A DNA stretch of 64,000 bases from Crossaster papposus (taxonomy: Eukaryota > Echinodermata > Asteroidea > Velatida > Solasteridae). Made by a program: the position numbers and the translations under genes. A model generated the notes under the pieces. The model was not told the origin of the DNA and searched no databases. It worked only from the letters and a program-made list of their open reading frames with translations. This document shows positions 12,266 through 24,690 of the stretch, piece after piece; position 1 is the first letter of the stretch, and each line of letters starts with the position of its first letter. Location: NCBI GenBank assembly GCA_037893245.1, contig JBAIAA010000874.1, forward strand, positions 62,001 through 126,000, in the 5' to 3' direction.

Positions 12266-15200
12266 GATTTGGTCTACAATCGGCATATCCCTACTACTAC
12301 ATATTTAACATTTGGTCTACAATCGGCATATCCCTACTACTACATATTTAAGATTTGGTCTACAATCGGCATATCCCTACTACTACATGTTTAAGATTTG
12401 GTCTACATTCGGCATATCCCTACTACTACATATTTAAGATTTGGTCTACAATCGGCATATCCCTACTACTACATATTTAAGATTTGGTCTATAATCGGCA
12501 TATCCCTACTACTACTACATATTTAAGATTTGGTCTACAATCGGCATATCCCTACTACTACATATTTAAGATTTGGTCTACAATCGGCATATCCCTACTA
12601 CTACATATTTAAGATTTGGTCTACAATCGGCATATCCCTACTACTACATATTTAAGATTTGGTCTACAATCGGCATATCCCTACTACTACATATTTAACA
12701 TTTGGTCTACAATCGGCATATCCCTACTACTACATATTTAAGATTTGGTCTACAATCGGCATATCCCTACTACTACATATTTAAGATTTGGTCTACAATC
12801 GGCATATCCCTACTACTACATGTTTAAGATTTGGTCTACATTCGGCATATCCCTACTACTACATATTTAAGATTTGGTCTACAATCGGCATATCCCTACT
12901 ACTACATATTTAAGATTTGGTCTACAATCGGCATATCCCTACTACTACATGTTTAAGATTTGGTCTACAATCGGCATATCCCTACTACTACATATTTAAG
13001 ATTTGGTCTACAATCGGCATATCCCTACTACTACATATTTAAGATTTGGTCTACAATCGGCATATCCCTACTACTACATATTTAAGATTTGGTCTACAAT
13101 CGGCATATCCCTACTACTACATATTTAAGATTTGGTCTACAATCGGCATATCCCTACTACTACATATTTAAGATTTGGTCTATAATCGGCATATCCCTAC
13201 TACTACATATTTAAGATTTGGTCTACAATCGGCATATCCCTACTACTACATATTTAAGATTTGGTCTACAATCGGCATATCCCTACTACTACATATTTAA
13301 GATTTGGTCTACAATCGGCATATCCCTACTACTACATATTTAAGATTTGGTCTACAATCGGCATATCCCTACTACTACATATTTAGGATTTGGTCTACAA
13401 TCGGCATATCCCTACTACTACATATTTAAGATTTGGTCTACAATCGGCATATCCCTACTACTACATATTTAAGATTTGGTCTACAATCGGCATATCTCTA
13501 CTACTACATATTTAAGATTTGGTCTACAATCGGCATATCCCTACTACTACATATTTAAGATTTGGTCTACAATCGGCATATCCCTACTACTACATATTTA
13601 AGATTTGGTCTACAATCGGCATATCCCTACTACTACATATTTAAGATTTGGTCTACAATCGGCATATCCCTACTACTACATATTTAAGATTTGGTCTACA
13701 ATCGGCATATCCCTACTACTACATATTTAAGATTTGGTCTACAATCGGCATATCCCTACTACTACATATTTAAGATTTGGTCTACAATCGGCATATCCCT
13801 ACTACTACATATTTAAGATTTGGTCTACAATCGGCATATCCCTACTACTACATATTTAAGATTTGGTCTACAATCGGCATATCCCTACTACTACATATTT
13901 AAGATTTGGTCTACAATCGGCATATCCCTACTTCTACATATTTAAGATTTGGTCTATAATCGGCATATCCCTACTACTACATATTTAAGATTTGGTCTAC
14001 AATCGGCATATCCCTACTACTACATATTTAAGATTTGGTCTACAATCGGCATATCCCTACTACTACATGTTTAAGATTTGGTCTACAATCGGCATATCCC
14101 TACTACTACATATTTAAGATTTGGTCTACAATCGGCATATCCCTACTACTACATATTTAAGATTTGGTCTACAATCGGCATATCCCTACTACTACATATT
14201 TAAGATTTGGTCTACAATCGGCATATCCCTACTACTACATATTTAAGATTTGGTCTACAATCGGCATATCCCTACTACTACATGTTTAAGATTTGGTCTA
14301 CAATCGGCATATCCCTACTACTACATATTTAAGATTTGGTCTACAATCGGCATATCCCTACTACTACATATTTAAGATTTGGTCTACAATCGGCATATCC
14401 CTACTACTACATATTTAAGATTTGGTCTACAATCGGCATATCCCTACTACTACATATTTAAGATTTGGTCTACAATCGGCATATCCCTACTACTACATAT
14501 TTAAGATTTGGTCTACAATCGGCATATCCCTACTACTACATATTTAACATTTGGTCTACAATCGGCATATCCCTACTACTACATATTTAAGATTTGGTCT
14601 ACAATCGGCATATCCCTACTACTACATATTTAAGATTTGGTCTACAATCGGCATATCCCTACTACTACATGTTTAAGATTTGGTCTACATTCGGCATATC
14701 CCTACTACTACATATTTAAGATTTGGTCTACAATCGGCATATCCCTACTACTACATATTTAAGATTTGGTCTACAATCGGCATATCCCTACTACTACATG
14801 TTTAAGATTTGGTCTACAATCGGCATATCCCTACTACTACATATTTAAGATTTGGTCTACAATCGGCATATCCCTACTACTACATATTTAAGATTTGGTC
14901 TACAATCGGCATATCCCTACTACTACATATTTAAGATTTGGTCTACAATCGGCATATCCCTACTACTACATATTTAAGATTTGGTCTACAATCGGCATAT
15001 CCCTACTACTACATATTTAAGATTTGGTCTATAATCGGCATATCCCTACTACTACATATTTAAGATTTGGTCTACAATCGGCATATCCCTACTACTACAT
15101 ATTTAAGATTTGGTCTACAATCGGCATATCCCTACTACTACATATTTAAGATTTGGTCTACAATCGGCATATCCCTACTACTACATATTTAAGATTTGGT

Positions 15201-16743
15201 CTACAATCGGCATATCCCTACTACTACATATTTAGGATTTGGTCTACAATCGGCATATCCCTACTACTACATATTTAAGATTTGGTCTACAATCGGCATA
15301 TCCCTACTACTACATATTTAAGATTTGGTCTACAATCGGCATATCTCTACTACTACATATTTAAGATTTGGTCTACAATCGGCATATCCCTACTACTACA
15401 TATTTAAGATTTGGTCTACAATCGGCATATCCCTACTACTACATATTTAAGATTTGGTCTACAATCGGCATATCCCTACTACTACATATTTAAGATTTGG
15501 TCTACAATCGGCATATCCCTACTACTACATATTTAAGATTTGGTCTACAATCGGCATATCCCTACTACTACATATTTAAGATTTGGTCTACAATCGGCAT
15601 ATCCCTACTACTACATATTTAAGATTTGGTCTACAATCGGCATATCCCTACTACTACATATTTAAGATTTGGTCTACAATCGGCATATCCCTACTACTAC
15701 ATATTTAAGATTTGGTCTACAATCGGCATATCCCTACTACTACATATTTAAGATTTGGTCTACAATCGGCATATCCCTACTTCTACATATTTAAGATTTG
15801 GTCTATAATCGGCATATCCCTACTACTACATATTTAAGATTTGGTCTACAATCGGCATATCCCTACTACTACATATTTAAGATTTGGTCTACAATCGGCA
15901 TATCCCTACTACTACATGTTTAAGATTTGGTCTACAATCGGCATATCCCTACTACTACATATTTAAGATTTGGTCTACAATCGGCATATCCCTACTACTA
16001 CATATTTAAGATTTGGTCTACAATCGGCATATCCCTACTACTACTACATATTTAAGATTTGGTCTACAATCGGCATATCCCTACTACTACATGTTTAAGA
16101 TTTGGTCTACAATCGGCATATCCCTACTACTACATATTTAAGATTTGGTCTACAATCGGCATATCCCTACTACTACATATTTAAGATTTGGTCTACAATC
16201 GGCATATCCCTACTACTACATATTTAAGATTTGGTCTACAATCGGCATATCCCTACTACTACATATTTAAGATTTGGTCTACAATCGGCATATCCCTACT
16301 ACTGCATATTTAAGATTTGGTCTACAATCGGCATATCCCTACTACTACATATTTAAGATTTGGTCTACAATCTGCATATCCCTACTACTACATATTTAAG
16401 ATTTGGTCTACAATCGGCATATCCCTACTACTACATATTTAAGATTTGGTCTACAATCGGCATATCCCTACTACTACATATTTAAGATTTGGTCTACAAT
16501 CGGCATATCCCTACTACTACATATTTAAGATTTGGTCTACAATCGGCATATCCCTACTACTACATATTTAAGATTTGGTCTACAATCGGCATATCCCTAC
16601 TACTACATATTTAAGATTTGGTCTACAATCGGCATATCCCTACTACTACATATTTAAGATTTGGTCTACAATCGGCATATCCCTACTACTACATATTTAA
16701 GATTTGGTCTACAATCGGCATATCCCTACTACTACATATTTAA
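12266..16743 (+). repeat. Insert-free monomer block, 104 copies, with 1,849-bp repeat
   Basis: This is 4,478 bp without an insert: 104 monomers plus two CTA expansions (near 12511 and 16041). Markers TTTAACATTT (12699 to 14548), TTTAGG (13386 to 15235), CTTCTAC (13933 to 15782) and CATGTTT (12951 to 14800) repeat at 1,849 bp, which is 43 monomers. Confidence 0.93.
12699..16400 (+). repeat. 1,849-bp (43-monomer) higher-order tandem duplication
   Basis: TTTAACATTT (12699/14548), CATTCGG (about 12841/14690), CATGTTT (12951/14800), TTTAGG (13386/15235) and CTTCTAC (13933/15782) repeat at exactly 1,849 bp with no insert in either copy. Confidence 0.9.
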
Positions 16744-16854
16744 CTCGAGGGCTTGTTCCCATATCAGGTGTTTATTTCTACTGCACACTTCTTTCCCTTT
16801 ACATAATAATAAATGTGAGTTTGTTTTGTTATCAGATCAAATTGAGTTTTTTAA
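16744..16854 (+). repeat. 111-bp insert, copy 10
   Basis: Carries TTCCCATATCAGG (C to T), shared only with copy 11. Confidence 0.93.
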
Positions 16855-17069
16855 GATTTGGTCTACAATCGGCATATCCCTACTACTACATATTTAAGAT
16901 TTGGTCTACAATCGGCATATCCCTACTACTACATATTTAAGATTTGGTCTACAATCGGCATATCCCTACTACTACATATTTAAGATTTGGTCTACAATCG
17001 GCATATCCCTACTACTACATATTTAAGATTTGGTCTACAATCGGCATATCCCTACTACTACATATTTAA

Positions 17070-17180
17070 CTCGAGGGCTTGTTCCCATATCAGGTGTTTA
17101 TTTCTACTGCACACTTCTTTCCCTTTACATAATAATAAATGTGAGTTTGTTTTGTTATCAGATCAAATTGAGTTTTTTAA
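17070..17180 (+). repeat. 111-bp insert, copy 11
   Basis: Five monomers (326 bp) after copy 10, with the same CCCATATCAGG variant. It is a local duplicate. Confidence 0.93.
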
Positions 17181-17696
17181 GATTTGGTCTACAATCGGCA
17201 TATCCCTACTACTACATATTTAAGATTTGGTCTACAATCGGCATATCCCTACTACTACATATTTAAGATTTGGTCTACAATCGGCATATCCCTACTACTA
17301 CATATTTAAGATTTGGTCTACAATCGGCATATCCCTACTACTACATATTTAAGATTTGGTCTACAATCGGCATATCCCTACTACTACATATTTAAGATTT
17401 GGTCTACAATCGGCATATCCCTACTACTACATATTTAAGATTTGGTCTACAATCGGCATATCCCTACTACTACATATTTAAGATTTGTTCTATAATCGGC
17501 ATATCCCTACTACTACATATTTAAGATTTGGTCTACAATCGGCATATCCCTACTACTACATATTTAAGATTTGGTCTACAATCGGCATATCCCTACCACT
17601 ACATATTTAAGATTTGGTCTACAATCGGCATATCCCTACTACTACATATTTAAGATTTGGTCTACAATCGGCATATCCCTACTACTACATATTTAA

Positions 17697-17807
17697 CTCG
17701 AGGGCTTGTTCCCACATCAGGTGTTTATTTCTACTGCACACTTCTTTCTCTTTACATAATAATAAATGTGAGTTTGTTTTGTTATCAGATCAAATTGAGT
17801 TTTTTAA
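17697..17807 (+). repeat. 111-bp insert, copy 12
   Basis: Private CTTTCTCTTTAC change. The flanks (GTTCTATAATC and CCACTAC before, TTTAACATTT and CATTCGG after) are those of copies 6, 7 and 9, so the segment at about 17.45-18.05 kb is a displaced copy of the 7.0-7.5 kb type. Confidence 0.93.
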
Positions 17808-18323
17808 GATTTGGTCTACAATCGGCATATCCCTACTACTACATATTTAACATTTGGTCTACAATCGGCATATCCCTACTACTACATATTTAAGATTTGG
17901 TCTACAATCGGCATATCCCTACTACTACATATTTAAGATTTGGTCTACAATCGGCATATCCCTACTACTACATGTTTAAGATTTGGTCTACATTCGGCAT
18001 ATCCCTACTACTACATATTTAAGAGTTGGTCTACAATCGGCATATCCCTACTACTACATATTTAAGATTTGGTCTACAATCGGCATATCCCTACTACTAC
18101 ATATTTAAGATTTGGTCTACAATCGGCATATCCCTACTACTACATGTTTAAGATTTGGTCTACAATCGGCATATCCCTACTACTACATATTTAAGATTTG
18201 GTCTACAATCGGCATATCCCTACTACTACATATTTAAGATTTGGTCTACAATCGGCATATCCCTACTACTACATATTTAAGATTTGGTCTACAATCGGCA
18301 TATCCCTACTACTACATATTTAA

Positions 18324-18434
18324 CTCGAGGGCTTGTTCCCACATCAGGTGTTTATTTCTACTGCACACTTCTTTCCCTTTATATAATAATAAATGTGAGT
18401 TTGTTTTGTTATCAGATCAAATTGAGTTTTTTAA
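18324..18434 (+). repeat. 111-bp insert, copy 13
   Basis: Has CCCTTTATATAATAAT (C to T), and sits 12 monomers after copy 12. Confidence 0.93.
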
Positions 18435-18563
18435 GATTTGGTCTACAATCGGCATATCCCTACTACTACATATTTAAGATTTGGTCTACAATCGGCATAT
18501 CCCTACTACTACATATTTAAGATTTGGTCTACAATCGGCATATCCCTACTACTACATATTTAA

Positions 18564-18674
18564 ATCGAGGGCTTGTTCCCACATCAGGTGTTTATTTCTA
18601 CTGCACACTTCTTTCCCTTTACATAATAATAAATGTGAGTTTGTTTTGTTATCAGATCAAATTGAGTTTTTTAA
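18564..18674 (+). repeat. 111-bp insert, copy 14
   Basis: Only three monomers after copy 13. The first base is changed, giving ATCGAGGG. It is the only one of the 56 that loses the CTCGAG start. Confidence 0.92.
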
Positions 18675-18846
18675 GATTTGGTCTACAATCGGCATATCCC
18701 TACTACTACATATTTAAGATTTGGTCTACAATCGGCATATCCCTACTACTACATATTTAAGATTTGGTCTACATGCGGCATATCCCTACTACTACATATT
18801 TAAGATTTGGTCTACAATCGGCATATCCCTACTACTACATATTTAA

Positions 18847-18957
18847 CTCGAGGGCTTGTTCCCACATCAGGTGTTTATTTCTACTGCACACTTCTTTCCC
18901 TTTACATAATAATAAATGTGAGTTTGTTTTGTTATCAGATCAAATTGAGTTTTTTAA
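18847..18957 (+). repeat. 111-bp insert, copy 15
   Basis: Four monomers after copy 14. A nearby upstream monomer has TCTACATGCGGC. The core is reference type. Confidence 0.93.
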
Positions 18958-19258
18958 GATTTGGTCTACAATCGGCATATCCCTACTACTACATATTTAA
19001 GATTTGGTCTACAATCGGCTTATCCCTACTACTACATATTTAAGATTTGGTCTACAATCGGCATATCCCTACTACTACATATTTAAGATTTGGTCTACAA
19101 TCGGCATATCCCTACTACTACATATTTAAGATTTGGTCTACAATCGGCATATCCCTACTACTACATATTTAAGATTTGGTCTACAATCGGCATATCCCTA
19201 CTACTACATATTTAAGATTTGGTCTACAATCGGCATATCCCTACTACTACATATTTAA

Positions 19259-19369
19259 CTCGAGGGCTTGTTCCCACATCAGGTGTTTATTTCAACTGCA
19301 CACTTCTTTCCCTTTACATAATAATAAATGTGAGTTTGTTTTGTTATCAGATCAAATTGAGTTTTTTAA
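19259..19369 (+). repeat. 111-bp insert, copy 16
   Basis: Seven monomers after copy 15. Private TTTCAACTGC change. Confidence 0.93.
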
Positions 19370-19500
19370 GATTTGGTCTACAATCGGCATATCCCTACTA
19401 CTACATATTTAAGATTTGGTCTACAATCGGCATATCCCTACTACTACATATTTAAGATTTGGTCTACAATCGGCATATCCCTACTACTACATATATTTAA

Positions 19501-19611
19501 CTCGAGGGCTTGTTCCCACATCAGGTGTTTATTTCTACTGCACACTTCTTTCCCTTTACATAATAATAAATGTGAGTTTGTTTTGTTATCAGATCAAATT
19601 GAGTTATTTAA
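19501..19611 (+). repeat. 111-bp insert, copy 17
   Basis: Three monomers plus 2 bp after copy 16: the upstream monomer ends CATATATTTAA, with an extra AT. The right end reads GAGTTATTTAA, so the flanking TTTAA is intact although the T run is broken by A. Confidence 0.93.
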
Positions 19612-20471
19612 GATTTGGTCTACAATCGGCATATCCCTACTACTACATATTTAAGATTTGGTCTACAATCGGCATATCCCTACTACTACATATTTAAGAT
19701 TTGGTCTACAATCGGCATATCCCTACTACTACATATTTAAGATTTGGTCTACAATCGGCATATCTCTACTACTACATATTTAAGATTTGGTCTACAATCG
19801 GCATATCCCTACTACTACATATTTAAGATTTGGTCTACAATAGGCATATCCCTACTACTACATATTTAAGATTTGGTCTACAATCGGCATATCCCTACTA
19901 CTGCATATTTAAGATTTGGTCTACAATCGGCATATCCCTACTACTACATATTTAAGATTTGGTCTACAATCGGCATATCCCTACTACTACATATTTAAGA
20001 TTTGGTCTACAATCGGCATATCCCTACTACTACATATTTAAGATTTGGTCTACAATCGGCATATCCCTACTACTACATATTTAAGATTTGATCTATAATC
20101 GGCATATCCCTACTACTACATATTTAAGATTTGGTCTACAACCGGCATATCCCTACTACTACATATTTAAGATTTGGTCTACAATCGGCATATCCCTACT
20201 ACTACATATTTAAGATTTGGTCTACAATCGGCATATCCCTACTACTACATATTTAAGATTTGGTCTACAATCGGCATATCCCTACTACTACATATTTAAG
20301 ATTTGGTCTACAATCGGCATATCCCTACTACTACATATTTAAAATTTGGTCTACAATCGGCATATCCCTACTACTACATATTTAAGATTTGGTCTACAAT
20401 CGGCATATCCCTACTACTACATATTTAAGATTTGGTCTACAATCGGCATATCCCTACTACTACATATTTAA

Positions 20472-20582
20472 CTCGAGGGCTTGTTCCCACATTAGGTGTT
20501 TATTTCTACTGCACACTTCTTTCCCTTTACATAATAATAAATGTGAGTTTGTTTTGTTATCAGATCACATTGAGTTTTTTAA
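20472..20582 (+). repeat. 111-bp insert, copy 18
   Basis: Carries CCCACATTAGG and AGATCACATTG. The first is shared with copy 24 (27084) only. A monomer with GCTCTACAAGCGG (20718) follows, as it also does after copy 24. Confidence 0.93.
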
Positions 20583-21313
20583 GATTTGGTCTACAATCGG
20601 CATATCCCTACTACTACATATTTAAGATTTGGTCTACAATCGGCATATCCCTACTACTACATATTTAAGATTTGGTCTACAATCGGCATATCCCTACTAC
20701 TACATATTTAAGATTTGCTCTACAAGCGGCATATCCCTACTACTACATATTTAAGATTTGGTCTACAATCGGCATATCCCTACTACTACATATTTAAGAT
20801 TTGGTCCACAATCGGCATATCCCTACTACTACATATTTAAGATTTGGTCTACAATCGGCATATCCCTACTACTACATATTTAAGATTTGGTCTACAATCG
20901 GCATATCCCTACTACTACATATTTAAAATTTGGTCTACAATCGGCATATCCCTACTACTACATATTTAAGATTTGGTCTACAATCGGCATATCCCTACTA
21001 CTACATATTTAAGATTTGGTCTACAATCGGCATATCCCTACTACTACATATTTAAGATTTGGTCTACAATCGGCATATCCCTACTACTACATATTTAAGA
21101 TTTGGTCTACAATCGGCATATCCCTACTACTACATATTTAAGATTTGGTCTACAATCGGCATATCCCTACTACTACATATTTAAAATTTGGTCTACAATC
21201 GGCATATCCCTACTACTACATATTTAAGATTTGGTCTACAATCGGCATATCCCTACTACTACATATTTCAGATTTGGTCTACAATCGGCATATCCCTACT
21301 ACTACATATTTAA

Positions 21314-21424
21314 CTCGAGGGCTTGTTCCCACATCAGGTGTTTATTTCTACTGCACACTTCTTTCCCTTTACATAATAATAAATGTGAGTTTGTTTTGTT
21401 ATCAGATCAAATTGAGTTTGTTGA
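21314..21424 (+). repeat. 111-bp insert, copy 19
   Basis: The right end reads GAGTTTGTTGAG, so the downstream TTTAA is degraded to GTTGA. The monomer before has TTTCAG (21269). Confidence 0.92.
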
Positions 21425-22029
21425 GATTTGGTCTACAATCGGCATATCCCTACTACTACATATTTAAGATTTGGTCTACAATCGGCATATCCCTACTACT
21501 ACATATTTAAGATTTGGTCTACAATCGGCATATCCCTACTACTACATATTTAAGATTTGGTCTACAATCGGCATATCCCTACTACTACTACATATTTAAG
21601 ATTTGGTCTACAATCGGCATATCCCTACTACTACATGTTTAAGATTTGGTCTACAATCGGCATATCCCTACTACTACATATTTAAGATTTGGTCTACAAT
21701 CGGAATATCCCTACTACTACATATTTAAGATTTGGTCTACAATCGGCATATCCCTACTACTACATATTTAAGATTTGGTCTACAATCGGCATATCCCTAC
21801 TACTACATATTTAAGATTTGGTCTACAATCGGCATATCCCTACTACTACATATTTAAGATTTGGTCTACAATCGGCATATCCCTACTACTACATATTTAA
21901 GATTTGGTCTACAATCGGCATATCCCTACTACTACATATTTAAGATTTGGTCTACAATCGGCATATCCCTACTACTACATATTTAAGATTTGGTCTACAA
22001 TCGGCATATCCCTACTACTACATATTTAA

Positions 22030-22140
22030 CTCGAGGGCTTGTTCCCACATCAGGTGTTGATTTCTACTGCACACTTCTTTCCCTTTACATAATAATAAAT
22101 GTGAGTTTGTTTTGTTATCAGATCAAATTGAGTTTGTTAA
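22030..22140 (+). repeat. 111-bp insert, copy 20 (GTTGATTT subtype)
   Basis: First of six copies with AGGTGTTGATTTC and GAGTTTGTTAAG. In this subtype the right flank is GTTAA, so only TTAA is duplicated on both sides. Confidence 0.93.
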
Positions 22141-22831
22141 GATTTGGTCTACAATCGGCATATCCCTACTACTACATATTTAAGATTTGGTCTACAATCG
22201 GCATATCCCTACTACTACATATTTAAGATTTGGTCTACAATCGGCATATCCCTACTACTACTACATATTTAAGATTTGGTCTACAATCGGCATATCCCTA
22301 CTACTACATATTTAAGATTTGGTCTACAATCGGCATATCCCTACTACTACATATTTAAGATTTGGTCTACAATCGGCATATCCCTACTACTACATATTTA
22401 AGATTTGGTCTACAATCGGCATATCCCTACTACTACATATTTAAGATTTGGTCTACAATCGGCATATCCCTACTACTACATATTTAAGATTTGGTCTACA
22501 ATCGGCATATCCCTACTACTACATATTTAAGATTTGGTCTACAATCGGCATATCCCTACTACTACATATTTAAGATTTGGTCTACAATCGGCATATCCCT
22601 ACTACTACATATTTAAGATTTGGTCTACAATCGGCATATCCCTACTACTACATATTTAAGATTTGGTCTACAATCGGCATATCCCTACTACTACATATTT
22701 AAGATTTGGTCTACAATCGGCATATCCCTACTACTACATATTTAAGATTTGGTCTACAATCGGCATATCCCTACTACTACATATTTAAGATTTGGTCTAC
22801 AATCGGCATATCCCTACTACTACATATTTAA

Positions 22832-22942
22832 CTCGAGGGCTTGTTCCCACATCAGGTGTTGATTTCTACTGCACACTTCTTTCCCTTTACATAATAATAA
22901 ATGTGAGTTTGTTTTGTTATCAGATCAAATTGAGTTTGTTAA
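22832..22942 (+). repeat. 111-bp insert, copy 21 (GTTGATTT subtype)
   Basis: Sixteen monomers plus one CTA after copy 20. It begins the first unit of the 1.7-kb higher-order repeat. Confidence 0.93.
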
Positions 22943-24579
22943 GATTTGGTCTACAATCGGCATATCCCTACTACTACATATTTAAGATTTGGTCTACAAT
23001 CGGCATATCCCTACTACTACATATTTAAGATTTGGTCTACAATCGGCATATCCCTACTACTACATATTTAAGATTTGGTCTACAATCGGCATATCCCTAC
23101 TACTACATATTTAAGATTTGGTCTACAATCGGCATATCCCTACTACTACATGTTTAAGATTTGGTCTACAATCGGCATATCCCTACTACTACATATTTAA
23201 GATTTGGTCTACAATCGGAATATCCCTACTACTACATATTTAAGATTTGGTCTACAATCGGCATATCCCTACTACTACATATTTAAGATTTGGTCTACAA
23301 TCGGCATATCCCTACTACTACATATTTAAGATTTGGTCTACAATCGGCATATCCCTACTACTACATATTTAAGATTTGGTCTACAATCGGCATATCCCTA
23401 CTACTACATATTTAAGATTTGGTCTACAATCGGCATATCCCTACTACTACATATTTAAGATTTGGTCTACAATCGGCATATCCCTACTACTACATATTTA
23501 AGATTTGGTCTACAATCGGCATATCCCTACTACTACATATTTAAGATTTGGTCTACAATCGGCATATCCCTACTACTACATATTTAAGATTTGGTCTACA
23601 ATCGGCATATCCCTACTACTACATATTTAAGATTTGGTCTACAATCGGCATATCCCTACTACTACATGTTTAAGATTTGGTCTACAATCGGCATATCCCT
23701 ACTACTACATATTTAAGATTTGGTCTACAATCGGCATATCTCTACTACTACATATTTAAGATTTGGTCTACAATCGGCATATCCCTACTACTACATATTT
23801 AAGATTTGGTCTACAATCGGCATATCCCTACTACTACTACATATTTAAGATTTGGTCTACAATCGGCATATCCCTACTACTACATATTTAAGATTTGGTC
23901 TACAATCGGCATATCCCTACTACTACATATTTAAGATTTGGTCTACAATCGGCATATCCCTACTACTACATATTTAAGATTTGGTCTACAATCGGCATAT
24001 CCCTACTACTACATATTTAAGATTTGGTCTACAATCGGCATATCCCTACTACTACATATTTAAGATTTGGTCTACAATCGGCATATCCCTACTACTACAT
24101 ATTTAAGATTTGGTATATAATCGGCATATCCCTACTACTACATATTTAAGATTTGGTCTACAATCGGCATATCCCTACTACTACATATTTAAGATTTGGT
24201 CTACAATCGGCATATCCCTACTACTACATATTTAAGATTTGGTCTACAATCGGCATATCCCTACTACTACATATTTAAGATTTGGTCTACAATCGGCATA
24301 TCTCTACTACTACATATTTAAGATTTGGTCTACAATCGGCATATCCCTACTACTACATATTTAAGATTTGGTCTACAATCGACATATCCCTACTACTACA
24401 TATTTAAGATTTGGTCTACAATCGGCATATCCCTACTACTACATATTTAAGATTTGGTCTACAATCGGCATATCCCTACTACTACATATTTAAGATTTGG
24501 TCTACAATCGGCATATCCCTACTACTACATATTTAAGATTTGGTCTACAATCGGCATATCCCTACTACTACATATTTAA
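22943..24579 (+). repeat. Monomer block, 38 copies (1.7-kb unit a)
   Basis: Ordered markers are CGGAATATCC (23219), CATGTTT, ATCTCTAC, CTA expansion (near 23836), GGTATATAATC (24115) and ATCGACATAT (24382). The same order recurs in four further units. Confidence 0.93.
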
Positions 24580-24690
24580 CTCGAGGGCTTGTTCCCACAT
24601 CAGGTGTTGATTTCTACTGCACACTTCTTTCCCTTTACATAATAATAAATGTGAGTTTGTTTTGTTATCAGATCAAATTGAGTTTGTTAA
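24580..24690 (+). repeat. 111-bp insert, copy 22 (GTTGATTT subtype)
   Basis: 1,748 bp after copy 21. Starts unit b of the 1.7-kb repeat. Confidence 0.93.

Larger units (their letters stand above)
4298..12640 (+). repeat. 3,407-bp higher-order repeat with internal 1,530-bp duplication
   Basis: Segment 4.3-7.6 kb recurs at 9.24-12.54 kb with a shift of 4,937 bp (inserts 4441/9378 and 7218/12155, TTTAGG 5110/10047, CTTCTAC 6603/11540). 4,937 = 3,407 + 1,530, and 1,530 is the spacing of copies 6 and 7 and of the TTTGAG and CGGTATATCC markers. The simplest reading is a 3,407-bp tandem pair whose left member later gained 1,530 bp. Confidence 0.85.
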
